DNA of 64,000 bases from Amaranthus tricolor (taxonomy: Eukaryota; Streptophyta; Magnoliopsida; Caryophyllales; Amaranthaceae), in the NCBI RefSeq assembly GCF_026212465.1, contig NC_080055.1, positions 22,937,305 through 23,001,304 on the forward strand, read 5' to 3'. The translations under genes were made by a program, and so were the position numbers. Positions 36,801 through 46,970 of the stretch are shown here, piece by piece. The first letter of the stretch is position 1. Every line of letters begins with the position of its first letter. The notes under the pieces were generated by a model. That model was given only the letters and a program-made list of their open reading frames with translations. It did no database searches and was not told the DNA's origin.

Positions 36801-37181
36801 AAAATCTTTCATAATAAGGGCATTCACCCAAGGAGGATCTTGCATAAAAATTCTATCATTCAACTGAATTTCATTCTTAATTTTCTCAGAATTTCTCAAC
36901 TGCCCATCAACTGTTTCTACTAAATCTCCCTCAGGAGACTCTAATATTATCTGGGATTGTAAACAATTTTGGTAAAAACTGTTCCTGTATATTTCTGGGT
37001 TTAAAGAAGGCAATGAAAGAGTTGAAGGAAAAGAAATAGTTAAATGCTTATTGGGTAATGGAATAAAGAGAGAAAAATGTGTTCTTTGAGTAATTTTATG
37101 TGCTTTAGAAGGGTTTCTCCATTGTCTATGGATTTGGATATGTGGTACAGGTGAAAAACAAGCTGAAGAAGTTGAAGACAT
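21876..37181 (-). CDS. RPOT3: Phage-type RNA polymerase, plastid RpoTp
   Basis: Nuclear gene for a T7-like single-subunit RNA polymerase that transcribes organelle genes. Nineteen exons in transcript order: 37181-36381, 34618-34421, 34336-34203, 33892-33841, 33541-33483, 33177-33060, 31527-31414, 31129-30998, 29074-28658, 28263-28213, 27937-27867, 26424-26340, 26191-26039, 25204-25130, 25055-24966, 23119-23072, 22970-22856, 22175-22072, 21986-21876. They total 2928 nt, 975 residues, and every junction is GT-AG and in phase. Catalytic residues equivalent to T7 D537, R627, K631, Y639 and D812 are D676 ([10 protein letters not shown]), R747, K751, Y759 ([10 protein letters not shown]) and D908 ([10 protein letters not shown]). 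The protein ends SPYFFN. The first ~60 residues are Ser/Thr/basic and nearly free of acidic residues, like a plastid transit peptide. [10 protein letters not shown] and [14 protein letters not shown] favour RpoTp over the mitochondrial or dual-targeted paralogues. ATG 37181 is the first in frame. Confidence 0.93.
22492..22770. mobile_element. PIF/Harbinger-type MITE in RPOT3 intron 17
   Basis: The ends CGACCCGTTTGGTTAG and CTACCAAATGGGCCG are inverted repeats shared with 34795-35108. The interior includes CATTCCCATGG and CCATTACCACCTAATACCACC. The flanks (AAA and TTA) no longer match, so the copy is older. Confidence 0.6.
23545..23795. repeat. GGGAAGG/CCTTCCC inverted-repeat stretch, RPOT3 intron 15
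   Basis: A purine-rich left side (AGGAGGGAAGGGCAAAGG) faces a pyrimidine-rich right side ending TTTCCTCCCATCCAAATG. This looks like a MITE whose exact limits I could not place. A purine-rich stretch at 38870-38985 may be related. Confidence 0.35.
23959..24510 (+). mobile_element. LTR plus primer-binding site, retrotransposon remnant
   Basis: A TGTTGGAC start at 23959 and CTCA end at 24497 bound about 539 bp, followed after three bases by TGGTATCAAG (24501-24510), close to the initiator-Met tRNA primer site TGGTATCAGAGC. A TATA-like CATATAAAAGAGG sits at 24199-24211. No gag or pol follows, so only one end survives. It lies antisense to RPOT3 in intron 15. Confidence 0.5.
24109..24187. repeat. 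~19-bp tandem repeat GACATGGGGAAGGTGGTAT
   Basis: Four copies in a row, the last two slightly diverged, lie upstream of the TATA-like motif of the LTR remnant. This position corresponds to the U3 enhancer region of an LTR. Confidence 0.75.
27433..27608. mobile_element. hAT-type MITE in RPOT3 intron 11
   Basis: The terminal inverted repeats are CTATGTTACTCGGACTC and GAGTCCAAGTAACATAG. The flanks are GCTGGAAG (27425-27432) and GCAGGAAG (27609-27616), an 8-bp duplication with one mismatch. Same family as 9158-9323. Confidence 0.7.
31287..31340. repeat. (AAAAAAT)n simple repeat
   Basis: Poly-A interrupted by single T bases every seven bases, in RPOT3 intron 7. Confidence 0.8.
31940..32475. repeat. 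ACGTTACGTAACG-rich repeat in RPOT3 intron 6
   Basis: Two clusters (about 31950-32040 and 32325-32470) are rich in CG-containing palindromic words such as AACGGGCGTTACACGTTACG and TTTACGTAACGTAACAG. The second is partly complementary to the first, suggesting a degraded inverted-repeat element. A similar style of sequence occurs at 12380-12600 in GT14 intron 5. Confidence 0.35.
34795..35108. mobile_element. PIF/Harbinger-type MITE in RPOT3 intron 1
   Basis: The terminal inverted repeats are CGGCCCGTTTGGTTG and CTACCAAACGGGTCG, with TAA duplicated at 34792-34794 and 35109-35111. It is 314 bp, the best-preserved of four copies in the window. No coding capacity. Confidence 0.75.
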
Positions 37182-37440
37182 TTTTGTATATTCTCTACTA
37201 GTTGGGAAACTACATGAAATATTAATTAATACTTGAAAATGGAGGATGAAGAGAAGAAAGAAGAGAAAAATGGAGGAAGAAAACCCGAGATAAACCCTGT
37301 GCAAAGGAAGAAGAATGGTGGAAAACTAAGATGTGGTATTTGCCGCGACAAGTTTAGGATAATACTCGCACAGGCACAACTAGGACAGGGACCATCAATT
37401 ATGTCTTTGATATTTCCCATTTTTTAAATTTTTGAAGATT
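37182..37440 (-). promoter_or_regulatory. RPOT3 5' flank with AUG-UAG start-stop
   Basis: The presumed leader and proximal promoter are rich in CTT/TTC on the transcribed strand. At 37215-37210 (minus strand) an ATG is followed directly by TAG, 29 nt upstream of the main ATG. If transcribed, this would be a minimal one-codon uORF. The main frame stays open upstream to a TTG near 37304 but has no other ATG. Confidence 0.45.
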
Positions 37441-37744
37441 TTTTTTTTTTAACGGTAGGTCAGAGAACATCAAATTTAAATGATAATAGAACCTAAAATT
37501 TTATCTAAATATCTTTAACCTAGACTAAATTCTCATAAAAATTTTTAATATATATTATTTCTCTTCTTTTGTTCTTAAAATTTTAAAAATAAAAAAATAA
37601 TTTAAAGATAAATCAGAAAATCCTAAAGAGCGCAATCAAAAGAGAGGATCTTCAACCCTTTAATTGAGTAGTTACTGATTAGTTTCATGTTAAGATATAT
37701 AATTTGAAGTATTAATTTTGTTAGAAGTTAATTGTTTTAAAGTT

Positions 37745-37873
37745 ACTCTCTAGTCTCCTGTGAGAAATCGTCTCATTTCAAATAAAAAGCTCATATACTA
37801 ATAATTATGTAATTAAGCTATTCAACTCACGTATGGGGAATATTTCACGGTAAGACCATCTCAAAAATTTGTG
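37745..37873. mobile_element. GAGACCGTCTC-family MITE
   Basis: The ends read CTGTGAGAAATCGTCTCATTT and AAGACCATCTCAAAAATTTG. The interior contains CTCATATACTAATAATTATG, as in the copies at 45055 and 45388. Confidence 0.5.
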
Positions 37874-38259
37874 ATCATTTTAATAAATTGAACTGCTAAA
37901 AGGGAGAGAACACATAAATTGGGGTAACCAAATGCGAAAAATTGAATAGAATTGAGTTTTTTTAAAAAAATTCCCGAAAGAAGCGTTTTTGTGTTCGAGT
38001 TTAAGGTTAGGGCTTGTTCATTGTTGTTAATAGTGAACAAGAGAAAAAAATTATCACGACTTTGATCGTTGATATTGCGAAAAAAAAGACAATGTCATAA
38101 CGTTTGAAAGGAAAAAAAAATAAATTACATGTTTGTTCGTTGTTGATAACCGCAAACTAACATTTGTTATTTTTTTGTTCTTTTAAATGTTATTTTGGGA
38201 ATTATAATTTTTCAAAGCTTATTTTAGGAATTTTTTTAAAAAATAAGTATTTTTTTTCA

Positions 38260-38412
38260 ACACAAATTCTTGTGAGCAACGGTCTTTGAGAAACCATCTC
38301 TGATTGAATTGACTCTTAAAAAATATAAAATAAAAATAGACATTAAATTTTAATAAACTAGGGCAACAAAACGATCTCTTAAAAGACAGGCTATTTTTCA
38401 AATTTTCACCCA
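38260..38412. mobile_element. GAGACCGTCTC-family MITE, degraded
   Basis: It begins ACACAAATTCTTGTGAGCAAC and ends with GATCTCTTAAAAGACAGGC. The internal text AATAGACATTAAATTTTAAT is reduced relative to type A. Confidence 0.45.
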
Positions 38413-38580
38413 ATGCAATCTTGATACTTCTGGACCGTAACCAAGTGCAAATATGGGTCATTTGGTCCTTGGCCAAACGCACAGAGATCTTATTTGAGTC
38501 AAGGTCGAAGGCACTAAGCCTGCATTTAACCTTGGCTCAAAAACAATTTATATAACAAATCATATTATAATAATTCTAAC

Positions 38581-38825
38581 AGCTCATCTTGTATGAGATC
38601 GTTTCACTATGAGATAACTTCATATAATTAACCCATTTTCTGTAATTAATCTCTTTATAATTGTAGATAATCACTTAAAGTTATGAGTTATCATTTTAAG
38701 ACTATAATAAGTGAACAATTTAAAATTATAAATAATCACTTTAAGATTATAAGTGATCAAATTTAAACAGTAAATATACATTAGACCAACCTAATAAAGA
38801 TGGTCTGAACATAAATGAGAATGTT
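38581..38825. mobile_element. GAGACCGTCTC MITE, internal-repeat type B
   Basis: The ends carry TTGTATGAGATCGTTTCACT and AAGATGGTCTGAAC. The interior is a run of ~20-bp repeats of ATAATCACTTTAAGATTATA. The same internal repeats occur at 47612-47895 and 63579-63832. Confidence 0.55.
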
Positions 38826-38989
38826 CTTAGAGTCTTTAATACTATATTTGGATAACAAATTAGGAGAAGTAAAAAAGAAAGGGAAGCAAGGGAAATGAAG
38901 GGAAAGGGTAAAAAGAAAGAGTGCACCTTATTTGTTTAAAAGGGAAGATAAGAGAGAAGGAAGGAAAATAAGTGTTTTCTTTCTACTTC

Positions 38990-39500
38990 TTTTCACTATG
39001 GATGAGAAATATGACTCAATATACTGAAAATCGATAGGATGTGTGGATACAGAGAACATATAAATACATAGAAGAAAAACTCTCTTAGTATTTACGGTAA
39101 CCCTTTTATAATGAATAATCCTCTCTACAAGTGTTGGTGCGTTCTTGTTGTTCCTCATATGATTCTATGAATGAGTAGGCCTTTATATAGAGGCCATAGA
39201 TCATTCTAGAATCCCCTCGTTAACATCACATTAAAACTAGCAATAAACTCTATAATAATGCATGCCCATAAATTCATATTAAAGCTCACCATTATTCATA
39301 GCTTAGTTGCCCCTTCAATACAGTTATTAAGTGGCACATTAACTCACCAATAAAGTAGCGATTAATTACATATTTGATTGGCCTTTTATTGCATCCTTAA
39401 TGTTGCTCTCAACATGATGTGCCTTCTTTTGATTCATCTAGTCACCACTCACTACCATCACATAACTAATTTGATACTTGCACTAATAGGTATATGACAA
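38990..39500 (-). mobile_element. Possible LTR remnant
   Basis: On the minus strand, GGCCTCTATATAAAGGCC (TATA-like, near 39175-39192) is followed by a leader-like sequence without ORFs, resembling an LTR promoter. Ends and target duplication were not resolved; it could also be an orphan promoter fragment. Confidence 0.3.
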
Positions 39501-41078
39501 CAAAAAAGACGGAGCTTTTGGATAGAAAAATATAAGGCTTCTCAACACCAAAAAACGTTCAAAAGTTTTTCAATTGAAAAAGCGTCTAAAAACTTAATGT
39601 TACAAACTTTATTCAACACAAGCCTTTAGATGCTTTTTCCTGTCTAAACCATTTAGTTAGGACAATGGTTGAAAATAGAGGAATTTTTTTTTTTTGAATA
39701 ATAATGATATGTCAAAAAATAGAAAGAGGTAGGTGTTTATAGGATGGAGGAAGTAATTAGACAAAGTTAATTAATGACAATCAACACAAATTTAACTGTT
39801 AAATATTCCTTTTGTTCTTAAAAGTGTTTCTATTTGTGATTTTGAGTTGTTTTATTTGTTGTTACCATAAAAAATCTTTCTATTTAAATCACAAATTTTA
39901 TACAAAATTAACCTTATTCATCTTCATTTTAATAATTTGATAATGCCTATGGTCCCACATATCTTCCATTAAATTTATTTTAATATTTTAATATAATTTA
40001 TGGTCCCCACATTTTCTTTTTAACAATATAAAAATATTTTTTAATAGTTGTGGTCCTCATATTTTTTCCACTAATTTTCTTTTAATATTTTTTTAATGTT
40101 ATGGTCCCATATTTTTCTCCATAAAATTTATCATGTAATAAAATAATATATTAACCATCTAAAGGATTCTATTTTTTCAAATTCTCATAAACATTTCTTG
40201 TGAAAACTTTATTGGAAAACAAACGAAGTATATGTTTTCTGTTGGTACTCTTTCAAAAAAACACATTTTTCTATGCAGTTTTTGAAAAAAAGATTTATTT
40301 GGAAATATCTATTTATAGTTAGTTTTTAAGTATCTTTCTTCAGTAAATAATAATGCGTCAGCAATGCAATGTCTAATACACTATTTTGAATAAATGACAC
40401 ATTGTGATACTTGTATAAATTCCATTTTAATAGTATTTGACTAAGACGTAACATGCATGAGATACTTACTCACTTATTAAGAAATTAAAACATTTCATTA
40501 TAATCATAATTCATAGTATATAATTACTTCCTCTATTCTAAAAGTATGTCCATAAAAAAATAATTAAATAAATTTAAGAGATGAAATCATTTTAGAATAA
40601 ATTATAAAAAAAAATCTCAATTATTGCCCACTAGTTAATCACAATTGCATTTTATATTAAATACTTACTCCGACTAATACTCGACCTGATTATGGATTAG
40701 GAGTACATACTATTCAACATCAGGTATGAGAAGGATCAATATTGTATCCACATTTCTAGTCCAAAGAACTTTCATATAAAACAATATATATTGAGACCTC
40801 AACCATCAACTTAAACATTCAGTTAAGTTGATTTCTGATCGCATTCTATTTTTTAGTAAGCAATCAGTATTAAATTGATTACACAATCCTAAAAGCAAAT
40901 GAAAAATATACTAGTTAGGCCTCAGGTGACATGTACACCACTATCTACATACCTATTCACATGTTCCAATTTAGCTTATAAGACTATAATGATCAAATAT
41001 CTCATGCTCTAAATTGAGCGTTCCCTCCAAACTTCAACGGTAGTTAGGCACACTTTTCTTTTAAAATATAGTTAACCT

Positions 41079-41194
41079 TCCCCATTCCCCATTCCCTATT
41101 TCCCATTTCCCATTTATAAATACATACAAATATCATCATAAACAGTAATTTCTTGTCCAAATCCTTTTCAATTTCTACCAATTTCTTGTCCATA
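41079..41194 (+). promoter_or_regulatory. Receptor kinase core promoter and leader
   Basis: A TTTATAAATA box at 41113-41122 is preceded by a run of CCCATTCC/TTTCCCA words from 41079. Transcription would start about 30 bp beyond the box, giving a leader of about 50 nt. It contains AATTTCTTGTCCA twice (41146-41158, 41179-41191) and no ATG before the coding start at 41195. Confidence 0.55.
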
Positions 41195-44100
41195 ATGAAG
41201 TTTTGCAATTATTCTTTCATTCTTTACTTGTTCATTTTCCTTCTACCTATCCTTCTTCTTAGAACAAGTGCTACATTATCGACTGATCAAGCTGCCCTTG
41301 TATCGTTCATGTCGAGTATCTTCTTAGACCCACAAGGAGCTCTAGGCACTTGGAATAGCACCATTCATGTATGTAATTGGATTGGTGTAGGTTGTAACAT
41401 CGAAAAACTCGATGTTACAAAGCTCGATCTTAGAGGAAGACTCTTAATAGGAAAAATTTCACCTTCTTTAGGAAATCTTAAGTCTTTACTTGTTCTAGAT
41501 TTATCCCAAAATTACTTCCAAGGCCAAATTCCACCTGAACTAGGCTTCATTTCCGAACTTGCACAAATTAGCCTTGCATCAAATTTTCTAACAGGGGAAA
41601 TCCCATATGAATTAGGGAGACTTAATAAGTTAAATTACCTTAATTTAGGGGGTAATAATTTGGTGGGTAATATTCCCAAGTCAATTTTTTGTAATGGGTT
41701 ATCATCTTTAGAGTATTTAGACCTTTCTAATAACTCTTTAAGTGGGGACATACCCATGAAACAAGGGTGTGAGCTTAAGAATTTGACCTATCTTTTGCTT
41801 TGGTCTAATTTTCTTTCAGGGTATGTTCCTTTATCTCTTTCTAAATCTAAAAAACTTATGTGGGTTGATTTGGAATCAAATAACTTAAGTGGGGAATTAC
41901 CCTCTAAAGTTATGGAACATATGCCTATGTTGCAATATGTTTACTTGTCTTATAATGAGTTTGTTGGGCATGATGATAACACCAATCTTGAACCTTTTTT
42001 TGCTTCTTTAGCTAACGCTTCGAACTTGCAAGAACTTGAGCTCGCAGGTAATAATTTAGGTGGGAAATTACCTGCAAATATTGGAAGTCTTTCGAATCTT
42101 ATAGAGCTTCATCTTGATGATAATCTTATCTATGGTCCGATTCCTCCACAAATTTCGAACCTTGTTAATCTTACTCTACTTAACTTGTCAAGTAATCTCT
42201 TAAACGGGTCAATCCCACATGAGTTGAGTAGGTTGAAGAAGTTAGAGAGGTTATATTTAGGTAATAATTCTCTTTCGGGTGAAATTCCCTCGAGTTTTGG
42301 TGATATGCCTCATCTCGGTCTACTTGACTTATCTAGAAACAAGCTAACGGGCTCTATACCTAAGGGTTTAGCTAATCTAGCACAATTAAGATGGCTTTTA
42401 CTCTACGAAAATCACCTCTCAAGGCCTATACCTCCAAGTCTCGGAGAATGCATCAATTTGGAGATTCTAGACCTTTCTCACAATCAACTTTCGGGAATTA
42501 TTCCTAGTGAGGTTGCGGGATTGAGTAGCTTGACGTTGTACTTGAATTTGTCTAGTAATCTCTTAACCGGTCCTATACCACTCGAGCTAAGCAAAATGGA
42601 CATGGTTTTGGAAATCGATTTATCCACAAACAATCTCTCGGGTACGATTCCATCACAACTTGAGAGTTGCATTGCTTTGGAAAGTCTCAATTTATCGAAT
42701 AACCACTTAGAAGGAAGTCTCCCCAATACAATCGCGCAGTTACCTTATCTCCAATCATTCGATGTGTCTACAAATGAGTTAATTGGTGAAATTCCTGACT
42801 CATTTCAAGCTTCTTCGACATTGATGAATCTCAATTTCTCGTACAACAAATTCTATGGCTATGTTCCGAACAAGGGCATGTTTTCTTTGCTAAATGTTTC
42901 GTCTTTCCTAGGAAACTATGGCCTATGTGGTTCAATCAAAGGAATGCAAAGTTGTGAGCATCGAAAGGCTCGACATCACTTCATGATTTGGCCCTTACTA
43001 GTATCAGCATTCGGTATGACACTATCATGCTTATTGGTTCGTGCTTTGTTACTCGAAAGGAGAATCACTGCACTATCATACAACAGGAGTGACTCTAACT
43101 CCTCGAAACAGATCATATGTGAAGAGCCAAAGTACCCAAGAATTTCCCACCAACAGCTATTCGAGGCAACCAACGGTTTTAACTACTCGAACTTGATTGG
43201 TTCAGGCCGGTTTGGGCGTGTTTATAAAGGGACTCTTCAAGACAACACTAAAGTAGCTGTCAAAGTTTTAGGCTCGAGCTCGATCTCACAGGCTGCGAGT
43301 GAAGTTTCCGGAAGCTTCAAGAGGGAATGTCAAGTTCTCAAAACAATTCGACATAGAAATCTGATCAAGATCATAACAACATGTAGTAAATCGGATTTTA
43401 AGGCCATTGTATTCCCTTTAATGTCGAATGGAAGCCTCGAGAATCATCTCTACCCGTGTCATAATGGATTAAGGCACGGTTTAGACTTGGACTTGACTCG
43501 ACTAGTATGTATATGCACCAATGTAGCCGAAGGAATGGCCTATCTTCACCATTATTCACCGGTTAAAGTCATCCATTGCGATCTCAAACCGAGCAATATT
43601 CTTCTTAATGATGATATGAATGCTTTGGTTACTGATTTTGGCATTGCAAAGCTTGTCATAGGGGATGATAATGACAGTTTCTCTGTTCATGATTCTGCTT
43701 CTTTTAGCTCAACTGATGGTCTATTATGTGGATCTGTTGGCTACATTGCACCAGGTATAAATTTTTCGTTACATACTTCTATTAAAAAATGGAAAAAGTG
43801 CTGTGAATAATACAATCCTTCGTTAATTTCTCTATAATAATACCAACTTTTGATTAATGATGAATAACAACAACTTAAGGGGTTTTTTCTTAAAATAATA
43901 CCTTTTGTTTATTAATTAATTTACTTTTTTTTTGCTATATAATTTTCAATAGTTTAATTTTTGACATGTTAGAGATATTGTAGGGAAAAACCCCTTAAGT
44001 TCATATTATTCATGGTTAATCAAAAGTTGGTATTATTATAGGAAAATAAGCAAAATGGTTGTACTATTCATAGTAATTTTTCCTTAACAAATTTACCCGA

Positions 44101-44678
44101 GAGACTCTTTAGCTGCATTCTCCTTTATAGGTACGAGTTGCCGTCTTCCTTTCTCTCCAGACCCTGATCATAGTTTCCTATGGGTGGGATACAATGGTTA
44201 AGATGATGATGATGACTTATATTAAAAATTTGTTCAAAAACAACACTTGTATTAACCCGATAGTTGTTATGCAGAGTATGGACTAGGGAGAAGGGCATCG
44301 ACACAAGGCGATGTGTACAGTTTCGGAGTTTTACTACTAGAAATTGTGACAGGAAAACGGCCTACAGATGTATTATTTGATGAAAGTTCGAGCTTACAAG
44401 AATGGGTTAAGAGTCATTATCCACATAATCTAGAACCAATCGTTGAACTAGCCCAATCAAGATTCGTTTCTTTTGCTCCATATGGTGTTGGATCGTGTAA
44501 CAACAAGACTTTGTTACGCGAAATTGTGTTGGAGCTAATAGAACTCGGTTTAATGTGCACGCAGTATTGTGCATCAACGCGACCAACTATGCTAGACATT
44601 GCCCAAGAGATGGAAAGACTCAAGCAGTATATCTTGAGTCCTATTATGCTCATGGATGAGGTTCATTTAGATTCTTAG
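41195..44678 (+). CDS. LRR receptor-like kinase, At2g24130-type (non-RD)
   Basis: Two exons, 41195-43754 and 44275-44678, encode 987 residues; the split GAG codon rebuilds GSVGYIAPEYGLG. A signal peptide (about 1-27) precedes an LRR amino-terminal cap (CNWIGVGC) and about 20 plant-type leucine-rich repeats. A membrane segment follows at about 596-618 (MIWPLLVSAFGMTLSCLLV). The kinase has a glycine loop (GSGRFGRVYKG), K690 (VAVKVL), HCDLKPSNILL with D796, and TDFGIAK with D814. HCD instead of HRD makes it a non-RD kinase, a class often linked to immune receptors. Close agreement along the whole chain (NTNLEPFFASLAN, LELSKMDMVLEIDLS, STDGLLCGSVGYIAP) supports orthology to At2g24130, whose ligand I do not know. 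ATG 41195 is the first in frame; the frame is open upstream only to a TTG at 41153. Confidence 0.93.
43791..44083. mobile_element. MULE-like foldback MITE in kinase intron
   Basis: The ends GGAAAAAGTGCTGTGAATA and TATTCATAGTAATTTTTCC are inverted, and the long arms contain AATAATACCAACTTTTGATTAA and its complement. The flanks TTAAAAAAT (43782-43790) and TTAACAAAT (44084-44092) match at 8 of 9 positions, a Mutator-like 9-bp duplication. A sister copy is at 53207-53634. Confidence 0.65.
44097..44215 (+). mobile_element. RTE LINE 3' tail in kinase intron
   Basis: TTCTCCTTTATAGGTACGAG, then TTGCCGTCTTCCTTTCTCTC, then CAGACCCTGATCATAG, ending in GATGATGATGATGA, closely match the 3' end of the LINE at 57860-57993. 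It is a severely 5'-truncated copy, or a SINE sharing that tail, directly after the foldback element. Confidence 0.7.
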
Positions 44679-44741
44679 CACATTGTAGTCCCCTTTAGCC
44701 CTTAAAGAGAATTTTTGTTTCTTTTAACTACATTTGTACAA

Positions 44742-44744
<3 letters not shown>

Positions 44745-44774
<30 letters not shown>
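44745..44774. repeat. (AT)n microsatellite
   Basis: About 15 uninterrupted AT dinucleotides, just beyond the receptor kinase stop codon, in the likely 3' untranslated region. Confidence 0.9.
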
Positions 44775-44778
<4 letters not shown>

Positions 44779-45054
44779 GAAAAAAAATCAAAGGAAATTA
44801 ATTGAATATTTAATTTGTTGGTGGAATATTTTTTGATTGAATGTAACACTAGTCTTTTTGTATTATTTATGTGGGTTATTTCAACCCTTTTTGTAGGTTG
44901 ATCCAAAAGTTGATAGTCTTTTCTTCCCTATTTCCTTCTAAAATCAGATATAATACAAGTAATGGATTTGTGGTCCATTCCAATACATTTGCTAGTATAT
45001 TCCTAATCTTTTTAATTTCTAATTGGATGATAGGAAATAGGATTGAGTTTCTCT

Positions 45055-45190
45055 TGTGTCATGCCGTCTCTCGGTAAGACGATTTTAAATAAAAAATTTA
45101 TATGCTAATAATTTGTATAAGTTAGGCCATTTAACCTTGTATGAGGCGCATCTCATAATGAGACCATCTCAGTTCATACAAGAATTTGTA
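45055..45190. mobile_element. GAGACCGTCTC-family MITE
   Basis: The ends read GCCGTCTCTCGGTAAGACG and ATGAGACCATCTCAGTTCAT followed by AAGAATTTGT. The interior TATATGCTAATAATTTGTAT is shared with 37745 and 45388. Confidence 0.6.
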
Positions 45191-45387
45191 AATAAAATTA
45201 GGCAATCTTTAATTAAATAGATATGAAAGGTAAATAACAAAACTGATATGAATTTGTACGAAGTGATACAAGTAACCAAACTATTTGAATATGTTAAGAA
45301 ACAAATAAGTAGTCACCTAGACACATATACTAATAACACAATCGAAAGAACAACCAAATAAAATAAAGATTTCATTTTATGATAGGA

Positions 45388-45517
45388 GCTATTCTTGTGA
45401 GAGACTGTCTCTTAGTGAGACAACCTTAAAATAATAAGCCTATATGTTAAAAATTGTAATATTTGAGCTATTTAGCCCATGTATAAAGAGCGTCTTACAA
45501 TGCAGAAGAATTTGTGA
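45388..45517. mobile_element. GAGACCGTCTC-family MITE
   Basis: It begins GCTATTCTTGTGAGAGACTG followed by TCTCTTAGTGAGAC and ends with GAGCGTCTTACAATGC and AAGAATTTGTG. The internal text matches the copies at 37745 and 45055. Confidence 0.6.
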
Positions 45518-45844
45518 ATATATAGAAGCTTATATCGCCAAATAACAATGTAAAAGACTACCAAACTTGATTGATCTTGATTTTGCTAGAACACTTGTAT
45601 TACTTCATTAGTTTGTTATCTTTTGAGAGATTACCTACCATAAATCCATGATAATCCTGCTACAGCATGAAATAGAAATCTGTTAATGCTAATCATAATT
45701 GAAATGCACTTTCATCTTTTGGCCTAACCTAATATAAGCGTATTCAACAAAAATCATAAACAAGTGGAGGAACCCAAATACCCAACTTCACTACTTCTTA
45801 ATCAGGCATTGCAGTACTGTCATTTTCACTAATATACATTTATG

Positions 45845-46240
45845 CCCAAGACAAGTGTCAAGAAACCAACTCAATCAAAAATTTAAGTTGATAGTTAATA
45901 TCTCAAGATATGTTATATATTCTATAACTTCTGCTCATACAAGAGTCGTTGGGACAAGAAGTTTGGATGCGGTATATGCCTTTCTCATACATAGACATTC
46001 AATATACCACTTGAAATAATGATGGGTAGATGAGATTCAAACTCGTAACTTTTTTGGTCACATTAGCTTCTAATATCATGTTAAGAAACAATCTTAAACA
46101 AAAGTTTATACTGATAGTTAAGGCCTCTGAAATAATCAAATATATTCTATCACGCTATCTCACACAAGAGCCGTTTATACTAAAAGTGTGAATGTAGTGC
46201 ATGACATCCTCACATGACGTTAGACCAGCCAAAACAGTCA
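45845..46240 (-). repeat. Tandemly duplicated retroelement-like repeat
   Basis: Two related ~230-bp halves each contain (T)CAAGAAAC/TTAAGAAAC, then TTGATAGTTAA-like text, then ACACAAGAGCCGTT-like text. Between them TCTAATATCATGTTAAGAAA is, on the minus strand, similar to a primer-binding-site motif (TGGTATCAGA). It probably derives from an old LTR element; the boundaries are unclear. Confidence 0.4.
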
Positions 46241-46928
46241 ATCGGGTGACTTTTGAGCCGGGTCATTCTCTATCAAGTCATTTTGGGTCAGGTCAGTGAC
46301 AGGTTAGGTTAGACCGAATTCGGGTCAAATTTGGATCAACCAAATAAGTCAATGAGCTTTATTATTTTCTCATATCATTTTATCCAATATATATAATAAT
46401 ATTTTTATTTTTAATGAAATATGTTCATTGTCCAATAAAAAAGGCTACAACAAAGAAATATCGACTAAAAAAGTTAAAAATTGATTATTAAATAACTCCA
46501 GTTAAAAATGATGCCACGTAGCTGAAAAAGTTGATTTAAAAAAAAAAAGATTCAAAAAGGTCAAGTATATAATCCACTAATTTTCAGTTGTCGGAATTCA
46601 GTTTAATTTCGAGAAGGATTAAAATATAACAGATCTCCATTTGAAATAATAAGAATCAGATGAAATTCGAACTTGTCCATCATAATGAAAACGGAATTAA
46701 AACCAGGATAAAAAAAATTATTCAATAAAAAATTGTAGCTCTCCTGAAGCTCGGGATATCATATATTATCGATATCCTATTAAATCTATGAGCATATACA
46801 GGAGTCAAGAAGCAACGGAAAAGACAAATCTGCAAACATAAGAAAACTAAAAAAAATCTAATGAACTTTTCTCTAGATTTGTTTGTTACTAATATGCTTA
46901 GCATTATGATTAAATGTTGGGATGAGTT

Positions 46929-46970
46929 ATCCCACATCGATAAATTGAAAATGGTGTGCATGCTTTATAA
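46929..46970 (+). promoter_or_regulatory. snRNA-type USE plus TATA, Pol III spacing
   Basis: ATCCCACATCG (46929-46939) matches the plant snRNA upstream sequence element RTCCCACATCG. TTTATAA at 46964-46970 follows after exactly 24 bp, the spacing of RNA polymerase III-transcribed plant U6 and U3 genes rather than the longer spacing of polymerase II snRNA genes. No known snRNA was recognised downstream. It may belong to a dispersed repeat carrying this motif. Confidence 0.4.

Larger units (their letters stand above)
37441..41078. other. Intergenic between RPOT3 and the receptor kinase
   Basis: No gene was recognised. It holds three GAGACCGTCTC-type MITEs (listed separately), a purine-rich tract at 38870-38985, a possible LTR on the minus strand around 38990-39500, and a degraded Stowaway-like stretch around 39740-40230 (ATTCCTTTTGTTCTTAAAAG facing AAAACAAACGAAGTATAT). 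Confidence 0.45.
44775..46900. other. Intergenic, no gene seen
   Basis: It contains two GAGACCGTCTC MITEs and a duplicated repeat (45845-46240), listed separately. GGTCA/GGGTC-rich sequence lies at 46225-46340. No coding region is supported on either strand. Confidence 0.5.

Noticed and set aside
37182..37304. Hydrophobic 41-residue extension of RPOT3
   Set aside because: The frame is open but begins with TTG and contains no ATG before 37181; the extension does not look like a transit peptide.
41153..41194. Longer amino terminus for the receptor kinase starting at 41153
   Set aside because: The codon there is TTG, not ATG; the first in-frame ATG is 41195, which gives a clean signal peptide.
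46225..46340. GGGTCA-rich stretch as another hAT-like element
   Set aside because: The word composition is suggestive, but no inverted ends or target duplication could be paired.
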